NCBI GenBank assembly: GCA_050049775.1
Contig: JASFVP010000001.1
Coordinates: 1-64,000, forward strand
From: JABDQZ01 sp050049775
GTDB lineage: Bacteria > Pseudomonadota > Gammaproteobacteria > Chromatiales > Chromatiaceae
Length of the DNA stretch: 64,000 nucleotides
Direction of reading: 5' to 3'
The position numbers and the translations under genes are program-made. Below the pieces are notes generated by a model, which saw only the letters and a program-made list of their open reading frames with translations, was not told the DNA's origin and made no database searches. This document shows positions 34,768-42,660 of this stretch, in pieces. Each line of letters opens with the position of its first letter. Position 1 is the stretch's first letter.

Positions 34768-36059
34768 TCGGGACCTGCAAATTCGGCTTGCAGTTCGTGA
34801 TTTTCCGAGACGCCGATAATCCGGACGGTTTCGATGCGGTTGTATAAGTCCTGGCCGGACGAGGTCAGGGATACACGGAAGAAATTCTCCGTATAGCCGG
34901 ACCAGCTTGTTGTGCCGTTTTCGAGTTCCTGCGGATTGCCTTCAAATAACACCTCACAATCACGGCCGACCATGGCCTGTAATTGTTCGGCTTTCATCCG
35001 GCTGGCCAGATCGTGCAGTTGCTGGCTGCGCTCCCGTTTGATCTCCTGACTGATCGGGTGGGCGAGTGTGGCGGCTTTGGTGCCGGCGCGCGGCGAAAAT
35101 GCAAAGATGTGCACGTGTCCGAAACCGACCGATTCAATAAATTCGATGCTCTGCTGCCATTCCTGCTCGGTTTCGCCCGGGAAGCCGACAATGATATCGG
35201 TGGTGATATTAAAGCCTGGCACACTGCTTCTCGCCTGACGCACCAGTTCATGAAATTCCTCGGTGCGACAGCGCCGCGCCATGCGTCGCAACACGCTGTC
35301 AGCGCCGCTTTGCAGGGGCAAATGCAGGTGCGGCATAACGCGCGCATCGTCAAACAACGACCAGAAATTGTCCGTGAGCTCCCAAGGCTCGAGTGAGCCA
35401 AGGCGGATGCGTGGTATGTCGGTGTGTTGCAACACGGCTCGCACCAGTTGCGCCAGGTCACTGCTGTTGTCACTGCCGTAGCCACCGAGATGCACGCCGG
35501 TCAGTACCACTTCCTGAATACCCTGGGCATGCAGCAGGTTGATTTCAGCAAGGATCTCTTCGATGCTGCGACTGCGCTCTTCGCCGCGCGCCAGGGTGAC
35601 GATGCAATAGGTGCAGCGGTAGCGACAACCGTCCTGTACCTTGATGAAAGCGCGTTGCCGGCCGCTGAACAACAGCTGGCTGATATCGGGTTCGACCGTG
35701 CTGTCCGGCATGGCGTGCAATTCGAGCTGCTGATGGGCAATGTCGACCAGGCGTGCCTTGTCCTGGTTGGCAACGACCAGGTCCACACCATCGATGGCGG
35801 CGGTGGCATCCGGCGCCAATGAGGCGTAACAACCGCTGACCACGAGCCGCGCATGTGGATTGTCGCGTTGTGCCTTGCGCAGCAGCTTGCGGGATTTCTT
35901 CACGGCCTCTTCGGTGACAGCGCAGGTATTGACGACCACCAGTTCGGCATCATCAATCTGCCGGGTCAGCTGATGACCGCGGCGATGAAAATCCCGTGAC
36001 CAGGTTTGCAGTTCGGCTTCGTTAAGACGGCAGCCCAGTGTTTTCAGGTGTACGCGCAT
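34710..36059 (-). CDS. mtaB: tRNA t6A37 methylthiotransferase, MtaB family
   Basis: 449 residues, radical-SAM enzyme that adds a methylthio group to C2 of t6A37 in tRNAs reading ANN codons. N-terminal cluster ligands Cys10, Cys46 and Cys77 (VKTLGCRLNEAE, NTCAVTEEA, VSGCYAS), radical-SAM cluster Cys145, Cys149, Cys152 (CRYRCTYC), and a C-terminal TRAM-like region. The RLNEAE form and lack of RimO/MiaB features point to MtaB. The last 15 or so residues (SEASASACSSAAE) are low complexity and encoded in the overlap with the neighbouring gene. Confidence 0.88.
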   Translation of the reverse strand: MRVHLKTLGCRLNEAELQTWSRDFHRRGHQLTRQIDDAELVVVNTCAVTEEAVKKSRKLLRKAQRDNPHARLVVSGCYASLAPDATAAIDGVDLVVANQDKARLVDIAHQQLELHAMPDSTVEPDISQLLFSGRQRAFIKVQDGCRYRCTYCIVTLARGEERSRSIEEILAEINLLHAQGIQEVVLTGVHLGGYGSDNSSDLAQLVRAVLQHTDIPRIRLGSLEPWELTDNFWSLFDDARVMPHLHLPLQSGADSVLRRMARRCRTEEFHELVRQARSSVPGFNITTDIIVGFPGETEQEWQQSIEFIESVGFGHVHIFAFSPRAGTKAATLAHPISQEIKRERSQQLHDLASRMKAEQLQAMVGRDCEVLFEGNPQELENGTTSWSGYTENFFRVSLTSSGQDLYNRIETVRIIGVSENHELQAEFAGPDQNPWRSEASASACSSAAE

Positions 36060-36117
36060 GTGTTTCGAAAGTGACTGTTGTTGTCACCATTGTGCTTGAG
36101 CAAGCTCTGATTTTACC

Positions 36118-36516
36118 TTATACGGCCTCGGGCGGTGGCGGCATCGGCACCGGTGAATTCTGGTGCATGGTCATACGCCAGCCGGAGCCATCCTTCTGGT
36201 AGATGTTGGTGGCGTAGACCGACTGGTTGTGCATGCCGGGTGCGTTGATGGACTCCTCGACCAGGTGAATGGCGAGATCGCCGTGTTCGATCCAGTGCAG
36301 GTGCTTGACCTGGATTTCAAATTGGCTATCGCCGCCCAGCAGGGGTTCAAAAGCCTGGCGGATAGCGGCGCGACCCTTGATCGCGGGCAGCATCGGCAAC
36401 AGGCAGACGGTTTCGTCGGTATCGGCCCAGACCGCCATCATGGCGTCGATATCATGTTCATCAAAGGCGTCGTAATAGGCGTCTTCTGCCGCCTGGGCAT
36501 CGTCGAACTGGCTCAT
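36118..36516 (-). CDS. SnoaL-like / NTF2-fold protein
   Basis: 132 residues. DAQAAEDAYYDAFDEHDIDAMMAVWADTDETVCLLPMLPAIKGRAAIRQAF is the typical helix-cone opening of the SnoaL/NTF2 group that binds small ligands or hydrolyses them. No catalytic assignment is possible. Starts at MSQFDDAQ (36516); the frame is open further up without similarity. Same strand as the MIF and DUF4124 genes, 79 bases downstream of the MIF gene. Confidence 0.8.
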   Translation of the reverse strand: MSQFDDAQAAEDAYYDAFDEHDIDAMMAVWADTDETVCLLPMLPAIKGRAAIRQAFEPLLGGDSQFEIQVKHLHWIEHGDLAIHLVEESINAPGMHNQSVYATNIYQKDGSGWRMTMHQNSPVPMPPPPEAV

Positions 36517-36595
36517 CGGGTTACTCGTGTTACAGGGATGGTGGCGCGAACCTTTGCACGGAATTGCAATTTCTGCAAATGCTTGTGGCCGGCAA

Positions 36596-36940
36596 TCAGA
36601 AAGTGGTGCCGTTCCAGCCCCAGAAATGCCGTGGCGGGTCGGAGAACTCGATGTAGATGCGGTCCTGGCTGATGTTGAGCTGGTCACTGATGAGACTGCA
36701 CAGGCGCGTGGAAAATTCGGCGGTCTTGTCGTGTGGCAGGCCGAGGCTTTTCAATTCCACCAAAGCCAGTGGATCGACCGTACCGGCAAACAGCATGTCC
36801 GGGTTTTGTTCCAGGATGACCATGACATAGCTCTCGGGTTTGCCGAGCATGCTGGCGGTTTCGCTCGAAGCCTGTTTGAGAAATTGCGCCTTGGCACCGC
36901 TTTCAATCGGCTGGTTGGTGGTGACGCGTAACAGCGGCAT
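36596..36940 (-). CDS. macrophage migration inhibitory factor (MIF)-like tautomerase
   Basis: 114 residues, the exact size of animal MIF. Pro2 (MPLLRVTTN), which would be the catalytic base after Met removal, TASMLGKPESYVMVILEQNPDMLFAGT, and the C-terminal end GWNGTTF all parallel eukaryotic MIF. The fold tautomerises phenylpyruvate-like keto-enols in vitro; the bacterial role is unknown. No signal peptide. AGGAG precedes the ATG. The upstream DUF4124 gene ends 8 bases before it, so both probably share a transcript. Confidence 0.9.
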   Translation of the reverse strand: MPLLRVTTNQPIESGAKAQFLKQASSETASMLGKPESYVMVILEQNPDMLFAGTVDPLALVELKSLGLPHDKTAEFSTRLCSLISDQLNISQDRIYIEFSDPPRHFWGWNGTTF

Positions 36941-36948
36941 GTCAGCTC

Positions 36949-37413
36949 CTATTCGCAGTTTTCGCGGATGCGGCGACGTGTGTCGGCAAGGCGGCGCTGG
37001 CGTTCGTTTTCATCCATGCGTTGCCAGTGGCCGTCTTTGTCGACGTATTTGCGGTTGTGTGGTAACGAGTAAATCTCGAGGTTTCTCCGCGCGGCAGCGC
37101 AATTTTTGCGTTTGAGTTCGGCCATCCTGGCCAGTGCTTCCGGGTCAGGTTCCTTCGGCGCATCCTGTGGCTTGCCCGGCGGCTGCGTCGCCGCTTCGCT
37201 CGACTCGGGTTGGGCCGCGGTGGCGGCCGGCGGGGCGCCCGCGGGCACCGCTTTGAGTTTGACGCGGTCGGCCTCTGTGCCGGAAGGCGGCGGGAATTGT
37301 GAAAAAACCGTGTTGCCGTCGGCGTCTTTCCAGCGATAACCGGCGGCGCTGGCGGTCAGCCAAAGGCAACTGCCGAGCAGTAAAGCAACAAACTGGGTTC
37401 TGTTCATTTTCAT
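36949..37413 (-). CDS. DUF4124 domain exported protein
   Basis: 154 residues, signal peptide cut after LTASA (about 23). YRWKDADGNTVFSQFPPPSG is the DUF4124 hallmark. A Pro/Ala-rich linker follows and a charged helical C-terminal region with Cys105 and a terminal Cys (RIRENCE). Function unknown; envelope location inferred from the signal peptide. First gene of the small operon with the MIF homologue. Confidence 0.82.
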   Translation of the reverse strand: MKMNRTQFVALLLGSCLWLTASAAGYRWKDADGNTVFSQFPPPSGTEADRVKLKAVPAGAPPAATAAQPESSEAATQPPGKPQDAPKEPDPEALARMAELKRKNCAAARRNLEIYSLPHNRKYVDKDGHWQRMDENERQRRLADTRRRIRENCE

Positions 37414-37729
37414 GTTCCAAATGTTAGCGGAATATCGTTATTCTGGTCGAGTTTTGTCGGTCAGGCCGGTGATGGCGACCGCTTTTGCCAACTCGGGATT
37501 TAAAATCATGCGTCACGATGCCGGGCCGTCGGGTTTTCATACGCTCTGTATAAGGTTTTACTTGACCCTTTTGTCCAATATTAGTACTTTCTCACGTTCG
37601 CATATTTTTTGTTAAATGGCTTCTCAACTGTGTTGCAGGCGGGTGTGGGTCCGGTCCGCATTGTGGCGTTTTGGGTATTCGGCTTGAAGTAGAAGCCCTG
37701 ATTTAAGGCCTGATTGAAAGGAGAGTGCA
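37414..37729. other. ilvI upstream region
   Basis: 316 bases without a credible protein gene. It contains the candidate promoter at 37562-37590 and a leader of roughly 130 bases. Two short frames in the leader (from 37616 and 37630) include some Val and Leu codons but no tandem Ile/Val/Leu run, and I find no convincing terminator hairpin. Confidence 0.5.
37562..37590 (+). promoter_or_regulatory. candidate sigma-70 promoter of ilvIHC
   Basis: TTGACC, 17-base spacer, TACTTT. It lies 140 bases upstream of the ilvI start codon. Confidence 0.5.
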
Positions 37730-39442
37730 GTGGAACTCAGTGGTGCTGAAATTGTTGTTCAGGCGCTGAAAGATGAAGGTGTGGAGTACGTCTTCGGCTA
37801 TCCGGGCGGAGCGGTTTTGCACATTTACGACGCCATCTTCCAGCAGGATGCCGTCAAGCACATTCTGGTGCGTCACGAGCAGGCGGCCACGCATGCCGCG
37901 GACGGTTACGCCCGTGCTACCGGTCGTCCCGGTGTTGCGCTGGTGACTTCCGGCCCGGGCGCTACCAATGCCGTAACCGGTATTGCCACCGCGTTTATGG
38001 ATTCGATCCCGATGGTGGTGCTGACCGGCCAGGTGCCCAAGCCTTTCATCGGTTCGGATGCTTTCCAGGAAGTCGATACCGTTGGCATCACGCGCCCGTG
38101 CGTGAAGCACAATTTCCTGGTCGAAAGCCTCGACACGTTGGCCGAAACCATCAAGAAAGCTTTTTACATCGCCTCGACCGGTCGGCCTGGGCCGGTGGTG
38201 GTCGACATTCCGAAAGACCTCACCGATCCCAACACCAGGATCGAATACAGCTATCCGGAAAGCATCAGCATGCGTTCCTACAACCCGGTGACCAAGGGTC
38301 ATCTGGGCCAGATCAAGAAAGCGGTCGACCTGATCATGACGGCCGAGCGTCCGGTGATTTATTCCGGTGGCGGTGTCATTCAGGATAATGCCTCCGAAGA
38401 GCTGACCGAGCTGACACGCTCGCTGAATCTTCCGATCACCAATACCCTGATGGGACTGGGCGCCTATCCGGCCTCGGACCGCCAGTTCATCGGCATGCTC
38501 GGCATGCACGGCACCTATGAAGCCAACATGGCGATGCACGCCACCGACGTGCTGATCGCGATCGGCGCGCGTTTTGATGACCGCGTCACCGGCCATATCG
38601 AGAAGTTCTGTCCAGATGCGCGCATCATTCATATCGACATCGATCCGGCCTCGATTTCCAAGAACGTCCGCGTCGACGTGCCGATTGTCGGTTCGGTCAA
38701 GTCGGTGCTCAAGGACATGTTACGTGTGTTCAATGAACGCACCGACAAGCCGCGCGACATTACCGGCTGGTGGCAGCAGATCGATAAGTGGCGCGCCATG
38801 AACTGTCTTCAGTACGATCGCAGCAGTGACAAGATCAAACCGCAATATGCGGTCGAGACCTTGCACAAGGTGACGGCCGGCGACGCGTTCATTACCTCGG
38901 ACGTCGGCCAGCACCAGATGTTTGCCGCGCAATTTTATCCGTTCGACAAGCCACGTCGCTGGATCAACTCCGGCGGTCTCGGCACCATGGGTTTTGGTTT
39001 GCCGGCGGCGATGGGCGTCAAGATGGCGTTTCCGGATGCGCAGGTTGCCTGCGTCACCGGCGAGGCCAGTATCCAGATGTGTATCCAGGAACTGGCGACC
39101 TGCAAACAGTACAACCTGCCGGTCAAGATCATTCTGCTCAACAACGGTTACATGGGTATGGTGCGCCAGTGGCAGGAGTTTTTCTACGATGGCCGCTATT
39201 CGCATTCCTATGTCGATGCGTTGCCGGATTTCGTCAAGCTGGCGGAAAGCTTTGGCCACGTCGGTATGCAGGTGAGCAAGCCCGGCGATCTCGAAGGCGC
39301 CATGCAGGAAGCCTTCGGTATGAAAGACCGGCTGGTGTTCATGGATGTGATCATCGATCCGACCGAAAACGTTTATCCGATGATTCAGGCCGGTAAGGGC
39401 CATCATGAGATGCAACTGTCACCTTCGAGCGAGATGATCTGA
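37730..39442 (+). CDS. ilvI: acetolactate synthase, large subunit
   Basis: Thiamine-diphosphate enzyme making acetolactate and acetohydroxybutyrate, first common step to Val, Leu and Ile. 570 residues. Glu50 in RHEQAATHAADGYA activates the cofactor; the Mg-TPP motif reads GEASIQM with Glu for the usual Asp, a form I have seen in other proteobacterial enzymes; SGGLGTMGFGLPAA precedes it. GTG start at 37730, placed by a good AAAGGAG 6 bases upstream. First of ilvI-ilvH-ilvC. Confidence 0.95.
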   Translation: MELSGAEIVVQALKDEGVEYVFGYPGGAVLHIYDAIFQQDAVKHILVRHEQAATHAADGYARATGRPGVALVTSGPGATNAVTGIATAFMDSIPMVVLTGQVPKPFIGSDAFQEVDTVGITRPCVKHNFLVESLDTLAETIKKAFYIASTGRPGPVVVDIPKDLTDPNTRIEYSYPESISMRSYNPVTKGHLGQIKKAVDLIMTAERPVIYSGGGVIQDNASEELTELTRSLNLPITNTLMGLGAYPASDRQFIGMLGMHGTYEANMAMHATDVLIAIGARFDDRVTGHIEKFCPDARIIHIDIDPASISKNVRVDVPIVGSVKSVLKDMLRVFNERTDKPRDITGWWQQIDKWRAMNCLQYDRSSDKIKPQYAVETLHKVTAGDAFITSDVGQHQMFAAQFYPFDKPRRWINSGGLGTMGFGLPAAMGVKMAFPDAQVACVTGEASIQMCIQELATCKQYNLPVKIILLNNGYMGMVRQWQEFFYDGRYSHSYVDALPDFVKLAESFGHVGMQVSKPGDLEGAMQEAFGMKDRLVFMDVIIDPTENVYPMIQAGKGHHEMQLSPSSEMI

Positions 39443-39444
39443 CC

Positions 39445-39936
39445 ATGCGGCACATAATTTCAATTCTGATGGAAAACGAGGCCGGTGCGCTGTCGCGGGT
39501 GGCGGGGTTGTTCTCGGCGCGCGCCTATAACATCGAATCGCTGACCGTGGCGCCGACCGAGGATGAGTCGCTGTCGCGCATGACGCTGGTGACCGGTGGC
39601 AGCGATGAAATCATCGAACAGATCACCAAGCAGCTCAACAAGCTGATCGACGTGGTCAAGCTACTGGACCTGTCTGACAACGGGCCGTTCATCGAGCGTG
39701 AACTCATGCTGATCAAGGTCAAGGCCGAAGGCCAGGACCGGCAGGAAATCAAACGCATGACCGATATATTTCGTGCCAACATCATTGATGTCACCGACGC
39801 CAGCTATATCATCGAGATGACCGGTAATGACGACAAGCTCAACGCTTTCATCGACACCATTGGCGATGGCCTGATTACCGAAGTGGTGCGTTCCGGCGCG
39901 CTCGGTATCGCACGTGGCGCCAAAGGCATGCTGTAA
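39445..39936 (+). CDS. ilvH: acetolactate synthase, small regulatory subunit
   Basis: 163 residues. N-terminal ACT domain (ISILMENEAGALSRVAGLFSARAYNIESLTVAPTEDE) that binds valine for feedback inhibition, and a C-terminal activation domain ending in VRSGALGIARGAKGM. It starts 2 bases after the ilvI stop. Confidence 0.95.
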   Translation: MRHIISILMENEAGALSRVAGLFSARAYNIESLTVAPTEDESLSRMTLVTGGSDEIIEQITKQLNKLIDVVKLLDLSDNGPFIERELMLIKVKAEGQDRQEIKRMTDIFRANIIDVTDASYIIEMTGNDDKLNAFIDTIGDGLITEVVRSGALGIARGAKGML

Positions 39937-39942
39937 ATAACC

Positions 39943-39968
39943 GACGCTTCCGCATCTGCGGGAGCGTC
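39943..39968 (+). other. intercistronic hairpin ilvH-ilvC
   Basis: GACGCTTCCGCA and TGCGGGAGCGTC with one G.T pair and a minimal loop. No T tract. Possibly adjusts mRNA stability so that ilvC is expressed differently from ilvIH. Confidence 0.45.
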
Positions 39969-40001
39969 CCCGATCTTTAATCAACATCAAGAGTCAAACA
40001 C

Positions 40002-41018
40002 ATGAGCATCAACGTTTATTACGACAAAGACTGTGACCTTTCTTTAATCCAGGGCAAAAAGGTAACCATCGTCGGTTACGGTTCGCAGGGACATGCGCAC
40101 GCCAACAACCTGAAAGATTCCGGCGTTGATGTGACTGTGGCGCTGCGTCCGGGCTCGGCATCTGCTGCCAAGGCCGAAGGCGCCGGTCTGCCGGTCAAGG
40201 GCGTTGAAGAGGCGGTTAAGGGCGCAGATGTCGTCATGGTGCTGACCCCGGACGAGTTCCAGTCTTCACTGTATCGCGACAAGCTCGAACCCAACCTGAA
40301 GCAGGGTGCGGTGCTGGCGTTTGCCCACGGCTTTGCCATTCACTACAACCAGATCGTGCCGCGTGAAGATCTCGACGTCATCATGGTCGCACCGAAAGCG
40401 CCGGGTCATACGGTACGCAGCGAATTTGAAAAAGGCGGCGGCATTCCGGACCTGATCGCCGTGTTCCAGGACGCCACCGGCCAGGCCAAGGACATTGCGC
40501 TGTCCTATGCATCAGCCATCGGCGGCGGTCGTACCGGTATTATCGAAACCACCTTCAAGGACGAAACCGAAACTGACCTGTTCGGTGAACAGGCCGTTTT
40601 ATGCGGTGGTGCGGTCGAGCTGGTCAAGGCCGGTTTTGAAACCCTGACCGAAGCCGGTTATGCGCCGGAAATGGCGTATTTCGAGTGCCTGCACGAACTC
40701 AAGCTGATTGTGGACCTCATGTACGAAGGCGGCATCGCCAACATGAACTACTCGATCTCCAATAATGCCGAGTATGGTGAATACGTCACTGGCCCGCGTG
40801 TCATCAACGACCAGAGCCGTCAGGCCATGAAAGAATGTCTGCACAACATCCAGACCGGTGACTACGCCAAGAAATTCATCCTCGAAGGTCAGTCCAATTA
40901 TCCGGAAATGACCGCGCATCGTCGCCTCAATGCGGCACACCCGATCGAACAGACCGGTGAAAAACTGCGCGCCATGATGCCGTGGATCAAGAAGATCGTC
41001 GACAAGAGCAAGAACTGA
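40002..41018 (+). CDS. ilvC: ketol-acid reductoisomerase (class I)
   Basis: NADPH-dependent isomeroreductase, second step of branched-chain amino acid synthesis. 338 residues, the short class I form. Rossmann motif VTIVGYGSQGHAHANNLKDSG, APKAPGHTVRSEF, and the Mg-binding DLFGEQAVLCGG and ECLHELKLIVDLMYEGG blocks. Third gene of ilvIHC, closed by a terminator. Confidence 0.97.
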   Translation: MSINVYYDKDCDLSLIQGKKVTIVGYGSQGHAHANNLKDSGVDVTVALRPGSASAAKAEGAGLPVKGVEEAVKGADVVMVLTPDEFQSSLYRDKLEPNLKQGAVLAFAHGFAIHYNQIVPREDLDVIMVAPKAPGHTVRSEFEKGGGIPDLIAVFQDATGQAKDIALSYASAIGGGRTGIIETTFKDETETDLFGEQAVLCGGAVELVKAGFETLTEAGYAPEMAYFECLHELKLIVDLMYEGGIANMNYSISNNAEYGEYVTGPRVINDQSRQAMKECLHNIQTGDYAKKFILEGQSNYPEMTAHRRLNAAHPIEQTGEKLRAMMPWIKKIVDKSKN

Positions 41019-41040
41019 TCATTGATGCAAAAAAACATCA

Positions 41041-41062
41041 AACCGCCGCAAGGCGGTTTTTT
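41041..41062 (+). terminator. rho-independent terminator of ilvIHC
   Basis: AACCGCC-GCAA-GGCGGTT followed by TTTT; the stem continues as an A-T pairing on both sides. Confidence 0.88.
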
Positions 41063-41134
41063 GTTTATACTTCAATTAGTACCACAGTTTTTTCATAACA
41101 ATAATAAGCCACTGGCTGCTGTAAAGGTGTTCTC

Positions 41135-41458
41135 TTGGAAAAATCGGGCATAACGGTTGATTGCCAGCATTGTGTTTTCACGCAGGGTGATGCACAGGGA
41201 CACTTTGATGTCGCTGTGCCGATTGCTGACAAGCAAAGCGGGCTCAGTGGTATTGCGAGACTGCAATGTACGGTCAGCTCTGCAAATCACCAGGTCAGCT
41301 TGTCGGATTGGCGCGCCGGTCAGCACGCCATTTCCGAGACTGTTAGCCGGCGTCTCGCAGAGGCCCTCAAGTTCGTGGCGGACAAACGCATCTGTGGCAG
41401 CCGCAAGCTTTGTCCCGTCGAGGTGGTGCGAATTGTTGAAAAAGTCGGTGCCCGATGA
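41135..41458 (+). CDS. small hypothetical protein, TTG start
   Basis: 107 residues in the gap between ilvC and pssA. Four cysteines (CQHCVF, QC, ICGSRKLC) and an otherwise soluble, well-mixed composition that looks coding. The TTG at 41135 follows AAAGGTG by 5 bases. An overlapping frame (41157-41483) is Arg/Ser-rich and looks like a shadow. No family recognised. Confidence 0.45.
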   Translation: MEKSGITVDCQHCVFTQGDAQGHFDVAVPIADKQSGLSGIARLQCTVSSANHQVSLSDWRAGQHAISETVSRRLAEALKFVADKRICGSRKLCPVEVVRIVEKVGAR

Positions 41459-41559
41459 ATTTTCCTGCTACGGAAGACTCTAACGGTTGTCCTAATCGGA
41501 CAGCATTTTTTGTTTATACTTTGCAGAATATACACTGTTTTTTGAGCAGCCACTGACTC

Positions 41560-42402
41560 ATGCATACGGAAAAACATACCCACAAGAGGCGTGGTATCTA
41601 CCTGCTGCCGAATCTGTTCACCACAGGCGCATTGTTCAGTGGTTTTTTCGCGATTCTGGCGGCTATGAACGGGCGCTTCGAGCAGGCGGCGCTGGCGATT
41701 TTCGCTGCCATGATCCTCGATGGCCTGGATGGCAGGGTTGCGCGCATGACCAATACCCAGTCGGCTTTCGGTGCGGAATATGATTCCCTGTCTGACATGG
41801 TGTCGTTTGGCCTGGCGCCGTCACTGGTGATGTATCAATGGGCCCTGACCGGGCTTGGCAAGGCCGGCTGGCTGGCGGCATTTATCTATACCGCCGGTAC
41901 GGCGTTGCGGCTGGCGCGTTTCAATACCCAGATCGGCATTGCCGACAAACGTTATTTCCAGGGGCTGGCCAGCCCGTCGGCGGCCGCGATTATGGCAGGT
42001 GCCGTCTGGCTCGGCGTGGATAACGGCATTGAAGGCGCCAATGTGTCGATTCTGGCGGCCCTGATTTCGGTGGCCACGGGCCTGCTCATGGTGAGCAATG
42101 TGCGTTATCACAGCTTCAAGGAAGTTGATTTCCGCGGCAAGGTGCCATTTTTTGTCGTTGTGCTGGTCATGCTGGTGTTTGCCGTGATCCTGTTGCAGCC
42201 GCCACTGGTGCTGTTCCTGATTTTCTTTGGTTACGCCATTTCCGGACCGGTGTTGACCCTGACCAAGCTCAAGCAACATCGGGCCGAGCGCAGGATGCTG
42301 CAGGACGAAAGCCAGTCTTCAGACTCGAGTGCTGCGGATGACGATGATGCCAGCACGGACGGGCCGGATGCCGCGTCCGACCAGCAGAAAATAAAAGATT
42401 GA
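41560..42402 (+). CDS. pssA: CDP-diacylglycerol-serine O-phosphatidyltransferase
   Basis: Membrane enzyme that makes phosphatidylserine, the precursor of phosphatidylethanolamine. 280 residues. CDP-alcohol motif complete: D54-GL-D57-G58-RV-A61-R62, G71, D75, D79. Six to eight hydrophobic segments; the last 40 residues are an acidic, Ser/Asp-rich tail. Lies between ilvC and leuA, a linkage common in gammaproteobacteria. The alternative name for this type II-like form is PssA of the Bacillus class. Confidence 0.93.
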   Translation: MHTEKHTHKRRGIYLLPNLFTTGALFSGFFAILAAMNGRFEQAALAIFAAMILDGLDGRVARMTNTQSAFGAEYDSLSDMVSFGLAPSLVMYQWALTGLGKAGWLAAFIYTAGTALRLARFNTQIGIADKRYFQGLASPSAAAIMAGAVWLGVDNGIEGANVSILAALISVATGLLMVSNVRYHSFKEVDFRGKVPFFVVVLVMLVFAVILLQPPLVLFLIFFGYAISGPVLTLTKLKQHRAERRMLQDESQSSDSSAADDDDASTDGPDAASDQQKIKD

Positions 42403-42428
42403 GTCAGCTTCTGATTTTGCGCTATAGT
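42399..42428 (+). promoter_or_regulatory. candidate promoter of the leuA leader
   Basis: TTGAGT (42399-42404), 18-base spacer, TATAGT (42423-42428). It overlaps the pssA stop codon and would start transcription at about 42435, right at the leader-peptide ATGs. Confidence 0.55.
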
Positions 42429-42435
42429 CAAACAC

Positions 42436-42555
42436 ATGATGATGACGGGCGATCATTTTTGTGTGAATTCCCGCGGTGCTGACAACAGCTCAGCTGCAAC
42501 CGCCCGTCCTGCCTGCCTGACTACTCTGTTTTCACTGCTGCTACTGCTGCCCTGA
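42436..42555 (+). CDS. putative leucine attenuation leader peptide
   Basis: 39 codons ending ...LFSLLLLLP-stop. Codons 34-38 are CTG CTG CTA CTG CTG (42535-42549), five Leu codons in a row, and the next gene but for 105 bases is leuA. Ribosome stalling there under leucine starvation would free pairing partners: CTGCTGC (42544-42550) can pair with GCAGCAG (42593-42599) around a small hairpin (42572-42585). Start could be any of three tandem ATGs (42436, 42439, 42442) or the GTG at 42463; no clear Shine-Dalgarno. Confidence 0.65.
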   Translation: MMMTGDHFCVNSRGADNSSAATARPACLTTLFSLLLLLP

Positions 42556-42623
42556 GGGGCATGTCATTGATACCCTGGCGAGGGTGAATTACGCAGCAGA
42601 ATCCCAAATTGATATGATTGATG

Positions 42624-42648
42624 AATTTTCCGGTCCAGCCGGGGAATT
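42624..42648 (+). promoter_or_regulatory. hairpin directly before the leuA ribosome binding site
   Basis: AATTTTCCGG-TCCAG-CCGGGGAATT, 10 pairs including two G.T, immediately followed by TTGGAGAGGA, the leuA Shine-Dalgarno. A candidate regulatory stem of the leu leader; it lacks a T tract, so control may act on translation or on a Rho-type step. Confidence 0.5.
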
Positions 42649-42660
42649 TGGAGAGGAATA

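Noticed and set aside
37609..37689. Possible ilv leader peptide with Val/Leu codons before ilvI
   Set aside because: No run of consecutive Ile, Val or Leu codons, only TTG/GTG starts in the best frame, and no attenuator stem with a T tract.
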